A stretch of DNA of 64,000 nucleotides. Source: Nocardia paucivorans NBRC 100373 (lineage in GTDB: Bacteria; Actinomycetota; Actinomycetes; Mycobacteriales; Mycobacteriaceae). A program made the translations under genes and the position numbers. Where the stretch lies: the NCBI RefSeq assembly GCF_000308675.1, contig NZ_BAGE01000018.1:434001-498000 (forward strand), read 5' to 3'. How positions within the stretch are numbered: the first letter of the stretch is position 1; every line of letters starts with the position of its first letter. The notes under the pieces were generated by a model. It had not been told where the DNA came from, made no database searches, and saw only the letters and a program-made list of their open reading frames with translations. Shown here in pieces: positions 36,512 through 45,452 of this stretch.

Positions 36512-37075
36512 GTGTCTGTGCGGAAATTGGATCTCATCTCTCATGGTGTCACCGATGCGTTGCGAGCGGCCCGATTCCCGGTCGACGAGCCGTTGACCGA
36601 GGCGGGGCGGGCGGGGGTTGTCGATCAGGCCGGCATTCCGACCTACGACCCGTCCCGCCCGGATATGTGGATGATCGCGGGTCCGGAACGTCGCACAATG
36701 GAAACCGCCCACCTGCTCGGCCTGGACCCGATGCCGGAGCCACGGCTGCGGGATCTGGACGCGGGGGACTGGGTCGGGCGAGAGATGGCGGATCTGTCGC
36801 CCGCGGAGGCACATGGGTGGCTCACCGACCCCGGTTACTGCGACCACGGCGGGGAGTCGGTACTCGAATTGCTCGACCGGGTACGGGATCTGATGCGTGA
36901 GCTCGCCACCGACGCGCCCGCGCGCATTGTTGCGGTAACCCATCCCGCCGTGATCCGCGCGGTATTGGTGGTGGTGCTACAGGCGAGTCCATCGTCCTTC
37001 TGGCGAATCGATGTGCCGCCAGGGGGTCGCACCCGGTTGCATCACCGCGGCCTGTGGACGTTGCGGCTGAACTGA
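36512..37075 (+). CDS. Histidine phosphatase-fold protein with altered RHG motif
   Basis: A 187-residue member of the histidine phosphatase (phosphoglycerate mutase-like) fold. The usual catalytic LxxRHGxT reads LISHGVTDAL (S10-H11-G12), so the Arg before the nucleophile His is Ser. The later Arg (AGPERRTMETA), the acid region (LDAGDWVGRE) and the second His (VTHPAVIRA) are kept. It may be a weak phosphatase or a binding protein. Start GTG 36512 or 36518. It diverges from lhr (51 bp) and ends 30 bp from the convergent kinase gene. Confidence 0.85.
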   Translation: MSVRKLDLISHGVTDALRAARFPVDEPLTEAGRAGVVDQAGIPTYDPSRPDMWMIAGPERRTMETAHLLGLDPMPEPRLRDLDAGDWVGREMADLSPAEAHGWLTDPGYCDHGGESVLELLDRVRDLMRELATDAPARIVAVTHPAVIRAVLVVVLQASPSSFWRIDVPPGGRTRLHHRGLWTLRLN

Positions 37076-37105
37076 TCCGGTCGCGGACCCGAGGTATCGG
37101 ACGGC

Positions 37106-38803
37106 TCAGGGCAGGGGTACCGGTGTGCCCAGGGACAGCGGGAAATCCCGGACCAGTAGATGGTCGGGAACCGTCTGCTTCGGCACGCCGAACACCAGAT
37201 GGGTGGCGAAGGATTCGCCGGGCTGCAGATTGCGCGGCCCGGCGGCGGCCGCGGCGCGTTGGGCGGTGGCGGTGATATCGGCCGTGTAGCGGCGACCGGC
37301 CGTGTCGAACAACTCCTGTCCGAGCGGTAGATAGGTGTGCTGCTCCGTGCCGATATTGGTAACGGTGAGGCTCACCACGACGAACTCGCCGTCCGCTCGT
37401 TCGATACCCACGGTCTGCACCGCCGTTTCGGTATTCGTCACCGTGAACTCGAGTTTGCCGTCCCGGACGGGGGCACCCGGCGCCACCGCGATCGGTTGCT
37501 GCGGATCGGTCGCCCCCACCCGGACCATGACACCGCCGGACCAATCCACCAGCGCCGCCACACATCCGCCGATCAGTACGAGCGGTACCCCGATCAGGGC
37601 CAGGAGCAACAGCACGGTCCGCAGCGTCCGGCGCCGGCGTCGCGGTGGGCCGGCCGACCGGGATCGTGGTGTTCGCCCGCCGAAAACCACTCGGCGCTGT
37701 CCCGGCGCGGCCGGGGTCGGTCGATACCCGGCGGATGGCCCGGGACGGCGCGCGGGGGCGTAGGCCACCGGATGGTACCGCTCGGCGGGTTGTTCCGTCG
37801 CCAACCGGGTGTAGGCCATGGTCGGTGGATATTCGGAGGCGCGCAGGTGCGCAGTGGGACGGAGAGCGGGGCGGTGCTCGGCCTCCGCCGTGGTGTAGGG
37901 GTGTGTTTCGGGGAGGGCCGCTCCGGTGGGGGCGGCGTCGGGGTGGTCGGGAAGCTCGTATACCCGGGTGGGCGCGGGCGAGTCCGTGCCGAGGGTCGGC
38001 AGCGCTGCGGCGGCGGCCCGGGCCAGTTCGCCCGCGGTGGCGTAGCGGGCCGTGAGGTCCTTGGCCATGGCGCGCGCGATCACCCGGTCCAGCTCGGCCG
38101 GGACGGCGGGGTTGGCGGCGTGCACGCTGGGCGGTGGGCTGGACAGGTGCGCGTGCATCTGTTGGGCCGGGTCGGTGTCCCCGAACGGTCGAGCGCCCGC
38201 GAGACATTCATAGAGGACACAGCCCAGCGAGTACACGTCCGAGCGGGCGTCGGTGCGTCCGGTGAACCGTTCCGGAGCCATATACGCCCAGGTACCGATG
38301 GCCAGGCCGGCGGTGGTGAGGGCGGTGCTGTCGGAGCCGTGTGCGATACCGAAATCGATCAGATAGACGAACCCGTCGGGGCGGACGAGGATATTGGGCG
38401 GTTTCACATCGCGATGCACCAGTCCGGCCCGATGTGCGGCGTCCAGTGCCGCGGCCGTCTGGGCGACGATATCGACGGCCCGCGCCGGCGGCAGGGGACC
38501 GTCGCGGTGCAGCAGCCGGGCAAGGTCGATGCCGTCGATGTACTCCATCTCGATGAACAGCCGGCCGTCGAGTTCACCGTGTGACCGGATCGGCACGATA
38601 TGCGGATCGCGCAACCGGGCGGCGAGCTCGGCCTCCCTCTCGAAGCGGGCGCGATAGGTCCGGTCCTCGGCCAACTCCCCGGGTAGCACCTTCAACGCGA
38701 CCCGCCGGTCTGTCGTGGTGTCGACAGCCAGCCACACCTGACCCATCCCGCCCCTACCGAGCAGGCGGTCGAGCCGGTACCGGCCCAAACGCTTCTCCGC
38801 CAT
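37106..38803 (-). CDS. Membrane Ser/Thr protein kinase (PknB type) with extracellular DUF4352-like domain
   Basis: A 565-residue receptor-like kinase. The kinase domain (about 1-275) has GRGGMG (16-21), Lys38 in VALKV, HRDVKPPN (Asp132), DFG (150-152), GTWAYMAPERF and DVYSLGCVLYE, so it should be active. A Pro-rich linker follows, then a basic stretch RSAGPPRRRRR, one membrane helix (about 397-420) and an Ig-like outer domain of DUF4352 type (VRDGKLEFTVTNTETAVQT to VFGVPKQTVPDHLL). ATG 38803 follows GGGAAGGAAAG. The ligand and targets are unknown; the adjacent phosphatase-like gene is convergent and not an operon partner. Confidence 0.92.
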   Translation of the reverse strand: MAEKRLGRYRLDRLLGRGGMGQVWLAVDTTTDRRVALKVLPGELAEDRTYRARFEREAELAARLRDPHIVPIRSHGELDGRLFIEMEYIDGIDLARLLHRDGPLPPARAVDIVAQTAAALDAAHRAGLVHRDVKPPNILVRPDGFVYLIDFGIAHGSDSTALTTAGLAIGTWAYMAPERFTGRTDARSDVYSLGCVLYECLAGARPFGDTDPAQQMHAHLSSPPPSVHAANPAVPAELDRVIARAMAKDLTARYATAGELARAAAAALPTLGTDSPAPTRVYELPDHPDAAPTGAALPETHPYTTAEAEHRPALRPTAHLRASEYPPTMAYTRLATEQPAERYHPVAYAPARRPGPSAGYRPTPAAPGQRRVVFGGRTPRSRSAGPPRRRRRTLRTVLLLLALIGVPLVLIGGCVAALVDWSGGVMVRVGATDPQQPIAVAPGAPVRDGKLEFTVTNTETAVQTVGIERADGEFVVVSLTVTNIGTEQHTYLPLGQELFDTAGRRYTADITATAQRAAAAAGPRNLQPGESFATHLVFGVPKQTVPDHLLVRDFPLSLGTPVPLP

Positions 38804-39015
38804 GGCGGGCTTTCCTTCCCCATCACCGCCGACTCCGCACCCGGTCGGCTCGTCCGGCGTCCACCCGGCCGGTGGAGCGCACCCCGACACTATCCCCGGC
38901 CCTTGCCGCCGTACAGTGTGAGCCCCCCTACGGGAAACCACTCACTCCCGGCCGCGGCCCTCATGTGACCGGCACCCGGGCCGATGCGTGTACGGCGCTG
39001 TGCGAAGGTGGGGAA

Positions 39016-39360
39016 GTGGAGCCGATCGAGATCAATGCGGGGTCCTGGTATCTGCGTGCCCTGCGCGCGGACGAGCGCATCGATGACCGGCCCGCGCTGG
39101 CGGCGGGTGGGATCACCGATCCCGACTACGTGGGGCGGCGCGGCGCCGAATGGGCCGACGAAACCCATTTGTCCTGGGCGGTCTGCGAGCCGACCACCGC
39201 CGAGATGGTCGCCGAAATCGGCGTGACTCCCGCCGCCGACGGAACCGCGACGGTGAGCGGTTGGGCCCGCCCCGGCTACGAGGAGGCCCTGGCGGCGGGT
39301 TCGGTCGCGGTACGCCGATTCATCGAAGCGGCATTGGGATTGCGACCGCGAACCGAGTGA
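39016..39360 (+). CDS. Shortened GNAT-like protein
   Basis: A 114-residue protein that looks like the N-terminal half of an acetyltransferase of the RimJ/RimL kind: IEINAGSWYLRALRADERIDDRPALA, then RRGAEWADETHLSWAVCEPTTAEMVAEIGVTP. After SGWARPG, where active GNATs have the RGRGVA-type acetyl-CoA loop, it goes directly to AVRRFIEAALGLRP. It therefore should not bind acetyl-CoA in the normal way. GTG 39016 has AAGGTGGGGAA upstream. It ends 4 bases from the convergent lipoprotein gene. Similar short proteins may occur in nocardiae, so it need not be a recent pseudogene. Confidence 0.7.
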   Translation: MEPIEINAGSWYLRALRADERIDDRPALAAGGITDPDYVGRRGAEWADETHLSWAVCEPTTAEMVAEIGVTPAADGTATVSGWARPGYEEALAAGSVAVRRFIEAALGLRPRTE

Positions 39361-39364
39361 GCGG

Positions 39365-40606
39365 TCAGCGCATCACCCCCGTGTGGCCGGTGGAGTAGCG
39401 GCCGGGCTGTGGCCAGACGACCAGCCCGTGCGGCGCCTGGCCGACCGGTATCCGCGCCAATAGTTTCCACTCGGCGATATCGATGGCGTATACCTCGTTA
39501 TGGTGCCGGCCCGCCACCCAGAACACCCGCCCGTCGGCGGAGATATTGCCCATATCGGGACTGCCGCCGTCGGGCAGGAACCATTTGTGCACCAGTTTTT
39601 TCTCGGCGAAATCCCAGACCGAGATACTGCCCTCGTGCCGGTTGGTGATGAGCATCTGCCTCGAATCCCGGGTGACGTACAGACCGTGGGTGCCGTGACC
39701 GGTGGGTACGAAACCGGTGTTGTCGAAGGTCAGCGCGTCGAAGGTGTGGACGCCGCCCGCTTCCATATCGGCGACGAAGAATGTCCGCCCGTCCGGCGAC
39801 AGCTTGACATCCTGTGGTTTTCCCGCCGGCCAACCGGGCAGGTCGATGACCTTCACCTGTTTGCGTTCGGCCACGTCGAAAACCAGCATGCGGCCGATGA
39901 ACTCGCAACTGGCCAGGGCGAGTCGGCCGTCGGCCGTGAAATCCATGTGGTCGACGCCGGCGCATTCTGGCACGGGTAGTGCGTGGACCTTCTGCCAACT
40001 GCGTGGATCGTAGAAGTCGAGCGATTTGTCCGCCTCGGCCACCACGAGGGCGTATTCACCGTTCGGGGTGAAGTACATGTTGTACGGGTCCCGTACCGGT
40101 AGCGGTGCGCCGGGTTTACCGGTGCGCGGGTCGATCGGGGTGATGCTGCCGCCGCCGATGGGCATGTCGTTGGTGACGTAGAGGGTTTGCAGATCGTAGG
40201 ACGGCACCACGTGCTGTGGTTCCCGTCCACCCGAGTGGAAGGTATCGATCACCTGGAAGGTGGTCGGATCGATCACCGATACCGAATCGGATTCGCTGTT
40301 GGGGACATACACCAGCTCCCGATGTCCGGTTACCGCCGGACTCAGCTCGCGATTGGCCGCGTACACGTCGTCCGGTCGCAGCGGCGGGGGCATCCCGGGC
40401 AGCAGGTGTTGCAGGTGCAGGGGCGCGGTGGCCACCGTGGGTGATCGGGAGTAGCGGTCGGCGGGGTCGGTGGTACCGGCCTCGCTGCTGGCGCAGCCCG
40501 CCACGGCCGCGCAGACCGTGAGTGAGGCGAGGACTGCGCGGGGTGTCGTCTTACGCCGGTTCACGCGCGTCGGCCGCGAATGGATGTGGTGAAGACGAGT
40601 GGGCAT
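39365..40606 (-). CDS. Lipoprotein with YVTN/cytochrome D1-like beta-propeller
   Basis: A 413-residue exported protein. It has a basic signal sequence and a lipobox-like end AAVAGC, so the mature protein is probably lipid-anchored at that Cys. The rest is a seven-bladed type propeller with repeated strands such as ELVYVPNSESDSVSVIDP, TLYVTNDMPIGGG, DVKLSPDGRTFFVADME, LYVTRDSRQMLITNRHEGSISVWD and RVFWVAGRHHNEVYAIDI. Such proteins are often periplasmic binding or redox-linked partners; none is evident here. Start ATG 40606 or GTG 40564 (VNRRKTTPRAVLASL), the latter giving a more usual signal length. Confidence 0.85.
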   Translation of the reverse strand: MPTRLHHIHSRPTRVNRRKTTPRAVLASLTVCAAVAGCASSEAGTTDPADRYSRSPTVATAPLHLQHLLPGMPPPLRPDDVYAANRELSPAVTGHRELVYVPNSESDSVSVIDPTTFQVIDTFHSGGREPQHVVPSYDLQTLYVTNDMPIGGGSITPIDPRTGKPGAPLPVRDPYNMYFTPNGEYALVVAEADKSLDFYDPRSWQKVHALPVPECAGVDHMDFTADGRLALASCEFIGRMLVFDVAERKQVKVIDLPGWPAGKPQDVKLSPDGRTFFVADMEAGGVHTFDALTFDNTGFVPTGHGTHGLYVTRDSRQMLITNRHEGSISVWDFAEKKLVHKWFLPDGGSPDMGNISADGRVFWVAGRHHNEVYAIDIAEWKLLARIPVGQAPHGLVVWPQPGRYSTGHTGVMR

Positions 40607-40684
40607 GGCTGGGAAGCCTAGGCCGCGACCACGGCCGTCCCCGGTATCCGCGCCGCGCTCCGGATTAATTATGTCGAATAGGTA

Positions 40685-42052
40685 TCAAAGCAGGTGGATT
40701 AGGGTGCGTTTCAGGGCGGACACAGCGGCGTCCAGCTCATCCGTTCGCACGGTCAACGGCGGGCGGAACCGGATGCCGCGTTCTCCGGTGCCGAGGAACA
40801 GCACCCGTTCGTGTTCGCGCAGGGCGGTGAGCATCGCGTCGCGGAACTCGGGATCGGGTAGCGTCACCGCGCACATGAGACCGCGACCGCGTGGTTCGGT
40901 GACGGCGGGATACCGGGCGGCCAGGTCGTGCAGCCGTTCCAGTAGATGTGTGCCGAGGGTGCGGGCCCGTTCGATCAGGCCGTCGCGCTCGATCACCTCC
41001 AGAATGCGCCGGGCGCGCACCATATCGGCGAGATTGCCGCCCCAGGTGGAATTGAGCCGAGAGGATACGGTGAACGCATTGTCCGGCACCTCGTCGACCC
41101 GACCGCCGGCCATGATCCCGCACACCTGGGTCTTCTTCCCGAAGGCCACCACATCCGGCGACAGGCCGAGTTGCCGGTAGGCCCAGGTGCTTCCGGTGGT
41201 GCCCACTCCGGTCTGCACCTCGTCGAGAACGAACAGCGCGTCGTTGTCGTGACACAGCTGCTGTATGGCCTGGAGGAACTCCGGGCGCATATGCCGGTCT
41301 CCGCCTTCGCCCTGAATGGGTTCGGCCACGAAGCAGGCGATTTCGTGCGGGCGCTCCGCGAAGGCGCGGGCGGCCTGGTCGAGGGCGCGTCGTTCGGCGG
41401 CCGCGAGATCGGGTTCGACACCGATATACGGGGTTTCGATCCGTGGCCAGTCGAAGATCGGGAAACGTTCGGTTTTCACCGGATCGGTGTTGGTGAGTGA
41501 CAGGGTGTAGCCGGTGCGGCCGTGGAAGGCGCCGGTCAGGTGTAGGACCGCGAAGTCGCGATCGCTGCCGGAACGGGTTGTGCGGCCGTGTATCTCGTTG
41601 TGTCTGCTCTTCCAGTCGAAGGCGGTTTTGAGGGCGTTCTCCACCGCGAGCCCACCGCCGTCGATGAAGAACAGGTGCGGTAGCCGCGGATCGCCGAGGA
41701 CGCGAGTGAAGGTCTGTACGAAACGCGCCAGCTCGACGGTGTAGACATCGGAATTGCTCGGCTTGTTCAGCGCGGCGGCGGTGAGTTCGGCGCGGAACAG
41801 GCCGTCGTCGGCCAGGGCAGGGTGGTTCATGCCGAGCGCATTGGAGGCGAAGAAACCGAACATATCGAGGTAGACGGTTCCGTCGCGTGCGTCGACCAGG
41901 CGGCAACCGCGTGAGGTGCGCAGGTCCAGCACGAGATCGAAGCCGTCGACGAGCATGCTCTTCGACAGGACCTCGTGCACGCGGGTGGCGGGGATGACCG
42001 GGGTCGCTGCCGTGTCATCGCCCGCGCCGGGGTGCTCCAATTCGATGGTCAC
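40685..42052 (-). CDS. lat: L-lysine 6-aminotransferase
   Basis: A 455-residue class III aminotransferase transferring the epsilon-amino group of lysine to 2-oxoglutarate, giving aminoadipate semialdehyde (cyclising to piperideine-6-carboxylate). Seen: LFFIDGGGLAVENALKTAFDWK, AFHGRTGYTLSLTNTDP, FVAEPIQGEGGDRHMRPEF, LDEVQTGVG, and the PLP lysine in AFGKKTQVCG. Equivalent to mycobacterial Lat (Rv3290c). It follows the Lrp gene by 65 bp on the same strand; pcd, the next enzyme, is divergent from lrp. In streptomycetes the same step feeds beta-lactam synthesis; no such cluster is seen here. Confidence 0.95.
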   Translation of the reverse strand: MTIELEHPGAGDDTAATPVIPATRVHEVLSKSMLVDGFDLVLDLRTSRGCRLVDARDGTVYLDMFGFFASNALGMNHPALADDGLFRAELTAAALNKPSNSDVYTVELARFVQTFTRVLGDPRLPHLFFIDGGGLAVENALKTAFDWKSRHNEIHGRTTRSGSDRDFAVLHLTGAFHGRTGYTLSLTNTDPVKTERFPIFDWPRIETPYIGVEPDLAAAERRALDQAARAFAERPHEIACFVAEPIQGEGGDRHMRPEFLQAIQQLCHDNDALFVLDEVQTGVGTTGSTWAYRQLGLSPDVVAFGKKTQVCGIMAGGRVDEVPDNAFTVSSRLNSTWGGNLADMVRARRILEVIERDGLIERARTLGTHLLERLHDLAARYPAVTEPRGRGLMCAVTLPDPEFRDAMLTALREHERVLFLGTGERGIRFRPPLTVRTDELDAAVSALKRTLIHLL

Positions 42053-42117
42053 ACCCCGAAGGGTACGAAATATTTAGTCCCTTCTCCACGATTAAACGAA
42101 TTTGTTACGGTTGAATC

Positions 42118-42570
42118 CTACTTCTCGTAGAATGTCTGCAGAATAATCGTGCTGCGGGTCCGGACATTGGCCGTTGCCCGGATCTCCTGCAGCAACTGTT
42201 CGAGGTGTCGGGGAGAGGCCACCCGGACCAGCAGAACATAGCTCTCGTCGCCGGCCACCGAGTGACACGCCTCGATACCGGGCAGATGCTGTAGCAATGC
42301 GGGTGCGTCATCCGGCTGAGACGGGTCGAGAGGAGTGATGGCCACGAATGCCGACAGCAGCTGACCCAATGCCTCCGGGTCGACCTTCGCGGAATAACCG
42401 CGGATCACCCCCCGTGACTCCAACCGGCGCACTCGGGACTGCACCGCGGACACCGACAGGCTCGCCTTCTCGGCCAGATTCGACAGGGTCGCGCGTCCAT
42501 CCGCCATCAGTTCTCGTACCAGCAGTCGGTCGATCTCGTCCAGGGCTGGTCTTACCGGTGTTTCCGCCAC
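42118..42570 (-). CDS. lrpA: Lrp/AsnC-family regulator next to lat
   Basis: A 150-residue regulator. The N-terminal helix-turn-helix (LDEIDRLLVRELMADGRATLSNLAEKA split over helices, SAVQSRVRRLESRGVI) is followed by the RAM ligand domain (about 70-145; SVAGDESYVLLVRVASPRHLEQLL). It is upstream of lat and divergent from pcd. Mycobacterial LrpA/Lrp of this locus senses lysine-type signals and controls lat. The AT-rich gap to lat (ATTTAGTCCC, ATTAAACGAATTTGTTA) is a likely binding region. Confidence 0.93.
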   Translation of the reverse strand: MAETPVRPALDEIDRLLVRELMADGRATLSNLAEKASLSVSAVQSRVRRLESRGVIRGYSAKVDPEALGQLLSAFVAITPLDPSQPDDAPALLQHLPGIEACHSVAGDESYVLLVRVASPRHLEQLLQEIRATANVRTRSTIILQTFYEK

Positions 42571-42679
42571 CAGCGAAGGCTAACCCAGGCGCCTCGGTCC
42601 GTGAATACCCTTCCCATTGCTCGTTCTTCGGCCCTGGTGGTCATCCGCGCCCCGGCCGACCGACACCGAGGAGCATCAG

Positions 42680-44212
42680 ATGACTCGACTGCTCGGCGAC
42701 CGTGACACCCGCCGGTTACCCGCGATCGCGGACACTCTGCTGCACGCACTGGGTGTCGAGGCCCCCGGCCCCGGCGCTCTGATCGCCCGCACCCCCATCA
42801 CCGGGGAGCAGCTGATCACTCTGCGCGCCGACACCCGCGCCGATGCCGAAACCGCCATCGAGCGCGCCGCCGACGCTTTCCGCGCCTGGCGCACCGTGCC
42901 CGCGCCGCAGCGCGCGGCGGTGGTGCGTCGGCTGGCCGAACTGTTGCGGCGACACAAGACCGAGCTCGGCCGATTGGTGACCCTGGAGGTCGGCAAGATC
43001 GAGGCCGAGGCCGAGGGTGAAGTGCAGGAGATGATCGATGTCTGCGAATTCGCCGTCGGACTGTCGCGGCAGCTCTACGGGCGCACCATGCCTTCGGAAC
43101 GGCCGGGACACCGATTGATGGAAACCTGGCATCCGCTGGGTGTGGTGGGTGTGATCTCCGCCTTCAACTTCCCGGTCGCGGTGTGGTCGTGGAACACCGC
43201 CCTCGCCCTGGTATGCGGGGACACCGTGGTGTGGAAACCGTCGGAGATCACGCCGCTGACCGCCTTGGCCTGCCATACCCTACTGCGCCGGGCCGCCGCG
43301 GATGTCGGCGCGGATCCGCAGATCCACCAGCTGCTGCTCGGCGATGCCGAGATGGCCGCCCCTCTGGTCGACGACGAGCGGGTCGCCCTGCTCAGCGCAA
43401 CCGGTTCGGTGCGGATGGGGCGCGAGGTCGCGCCGCGGGTGGCCGCTCGGTTCGGTCGGTGTCTGTTGGAGCTGGGCGGTAACAACGGTGCGATCGTCAC
43501 TCCCTCGGCGGAGGTGGACTCGGCCGTGCGCGCCATCGTTTTCGCGGCGGCGGGTACGGCGGGCCAGCGGTGCACCACATTGCGCCGGCTCATCGTGCAC
43601 GCCGATATCGCCGGGCCACTGCTGTCCCGGCTCGAGCAGGCGTATCTGCGACTGCCCGTAGGGATTCCGTTGGATCCGGGTGTGCTGGTCGGTCCACTCA
43701 TCGATGAGCGGGCGTATACGGCCATGCGGACGGCGCTGGACCGCGCTCTCGACGACGGTGGCGAACTGCTCTGCGGCGGCGAGCGAATCGATGGTTTCGG
43801 TGACAAGGCGTTCTATGTGCGTCCGGCGATCGTGCGGATGCCCGCGCAGACCGCGGTGGTGCGCGAGGAAACCTTCGCCCCGATCCTGTATGTGCTCACC
43901 TATCGGAATTTCGACACGGCCATAGCCCTGCACAACGGGGTGCCCCAGGGTCTGTCGTCGGCGGTGTTCACCACCGATCAGAGCGAGGCCGAACGCTTCC
44001 TCGCGGCCGACGGATCCGACTGCGGTATCGCCAATGTCAATATCGGCACCTCGGGTGCGGAGATCGGCGGAGCGTTCGGCGGGGAGAAACACACCGGCGG
44101 CGGCCGCGAATCCGGATCCGATGCCTGGAAGGCGTATATGCGTCGGGCCACCAACACCATCAACTACTCCACCGAACCCGTGCTGGCGCAGGGAATCAGA
44201 TTCGACCTCTGA
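42680..44212 (+). CDS. pcd: Piperideine-6-carboxylate / aminoadipate semialdehyde dehydrogenase (ALDH7 type)
   Basis: A 510-residue NAD-dependent aldehyde dehydrogenase oxidising the product of Lat to 2-aminoadipate. Seen: LHPLG-type NAD segment WHPLGVVGVISAFNFPVAVW, WKPSEITPLTALA, general-base Glu in LLELGGNNGAIV, catalytic Cys in AGTAGQRCTTLRRLIVH, and EETFAPILYV. ATG 42680 (MTRLLGDRDTRRLPA) follows GAGGAG. It diverges from lrp across 109 bp, so LrpA is well placed to control both sides. It ends 21 bp from the convergent patatin gene. Confidence 0.93.
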   Translation: MTRLLGDRDTRRLPAIADTLLHALGVEAPGPGALIARTPITGEQLITLRADTRADAETAIERAADAFRAWRTVPAPQRAAVVRRLAELLRRHKTELGRLVTLEVGKIEAEAEGEVQEMIDVCEFAVGLSRQLYGRTMPSERPGHRLMETWHPLGVVGVISAFNFPVAVWSWNTALALVCGDTVVWKPSEITPLTALACHTLLRRAAADVGADPQIHQLLLGDAEMAAPLVDDERVALLSATGSVRMGREVAPRVAARFGRCLLELGGNNGAIVTPSAEVDSAVRAIVFAAAGTAGQRCTTLRRLIVHADIAGPLLSRLEQAYLRLPVGIPLDPGVLVGPLIDERAYTAMRTALDRALDDGGELLCGGERIDGFGDKAFYVRPAIVRMPAQTAVVREETFAPILYVLTYRNFDTAIALHNGVPQGLSSAVFTTDQSEAERFLAADGSDCGIANVNIGTSGAEIGGAFGGEKHTGGGRESGSDAWKAYMRRATNTINYSTEPVLAQGIRFDL

Positions 44213-44233
44213 AGACGGACGGAATCCGGACCG

Positions 44234-45211
44234 TCAGGAACTTTCCGCCTGCTCTCCCGCGGCCACATCGCGCGGACCGAAGGTGAATCCGGCGGCTTCG
44301 GAGAAGGTGTCGTGAACCGCGCGGCGGCCGATCTCCAGTCCCCGGGCGAGCAGAGCGGTATCGCGGGCGGCGCCGCTGATGGCGGGGGAGCCGAGTGGCG
44401 GACGGATCTGGAGGACGGCCGGCCCCAGCGAGTCGAGAACGCCCTCCTCCACATCCTGTTGGCCCGGACGTTCCAGTAAGGCCCGGTAGGCGCCGGGGGC
44501 GGAGAACCGCATATAGGTGCCGCCGACCACAGTGTGCAGCCACGATGCCGGTGGGCGGCGTTCATCGGCGCGTCGGGTGCGCAATACCAGCGCGTGCGTG
44601 GCCCCCGAACGTACGGCGGCGCGAATCGGGACGCTCTCGGCGAGACCACCGTCGAAATAGCGGCGTCCGCCGAGCTCTATCGGCGGCCCGGCCAGCACCG
44701 GCAACCCCGCCGAGGCGCGCAGGGCCCGCATGAGGGTGGGTTTGTCCACGATATGCGGTTGCAGATCCACCGAACGCCCGGTGTGGGTATCGGTGGCGAT
44801 GGGGTGAAAGGTGGTGGAGTTGGCCAGGATGGCATCGAAGTCCATCGGATCGATCCGGTCGTAGACCTCGTGCACCAGATATTTCAGATCGAATGCCGGC
44901 CTGCCCCGCAACATTCGCCCCGGATCGATGGCGCGGCGCAAGGTCACCGGATCGGTCCACAGCCGCATCCCACTGCGGGCCCGCCCACACAACAGCCAGG
45001 CACCGTTGATCGCCCCGGCCGAAGTACCGTAGACGGCGTCGAACACCGAGGACAACCCGAGTTCCTCCAGCCCGCGCACCATCCCGCCGGAATACACCCC
45101 GCGACTGCCGCCGCCTTCGATGACGAGTGTCAGACGATGCCCGTCGGACCGATGACCGGAGGCAACCCGACTCCGGATGACCTCCGCAACCGTCGGCGTA
45201 GAACTGGACAT
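44234..45211 (-). CDS. Patatin-like phospholipase
   Basis: A 325-residue acyl hydrolase with a Ser-Asp dyad. Seen: oxyanion loop VIEGGGSRGVYSGG, nucleophile elbow YGTSAGAING (Ser), and the catalytic Asp in RRYFDGGLAESVPI, all in the bacterial patatin order. No signal peptide or membrane helix, so it acts in the cytoplasm or at the inner membrane face; phospholipid or acylglycerol is the probable substrate. It stands alone between convergent pcd and the acyl-CoA carboxylase region. ATG 45211 (MSSSTPTVAEVI) has no strong ribosome site. Confidence 0.92.
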   Translation of the reverse strand: MSSSTPTVAEVIRSRVASGHRSDGHRLTLVIEGGGSRGVYSGGMVRGLEELGLSSVFDAVYGTSAGAINGAWLLCGRARSGMRLWTDPVTLRRAIDPGRMLRGRPAFDLKYLVHEVYDRIDPMDFDAILANSTTFHPIATDTHTGRSVDLQPHIVDKPTLMRALRASAGLPVLAGPPIELGGRRYFDGGLAESVPIRAAVRSGATHALVLRTRRADERRPPASWLHTVVGGTYMRFSAPGAYRALLERPGQQDVEEGVLDSLGPAVLQIRPPLGSPAISGAARDTALLARGLEIGRRAVHDTFSEAAGFTFGPRDVAAGEQAESS

Positions 45212-45452
45212 TCGCCCACAATACGACAGCTCGGATACGCAGGCTTCCCGCCATCACATCGACCCCCGAAACACGGCCCGGTATCGCGCGTCGAGTCCGG
45301 TTTCGGGCGTCGGGTCCCACAAAGCCCCTGAGCTTCACCAATTCCTGCTCATCCGCATCGGCTCGGTCACCCGTGGCAATGCGTCCCGTGCAGATGCCGG
45401 GATACTCCTATGGCTGTCGAGTGGTGGGGGGTGATCGGACGGTAGAGAGCTC

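Noticed and set aside
36461..36943. 160-codon N-terminal extension of Lhr
   Set aside because: It covers the whole start of the divergent phosphatase-like gene, has no family match, and Lhr proteins begin near the FSPATQEWF segment.
37106..38803. Operon of the Ser/Thr kinase with the neighbouring phosphatase-like gene
   Set aside because: The genes are convergent, and the phosphatase-like protein belongs to the histidine phosphatase fold, not the PP2C type that pairs with PknB kinases.
44234..45341. Alternative start further upstream for the patatin protein
   Set aside because: The frame of the longer product differs from the patatin frame; ATG 45211 gives the full family domain.
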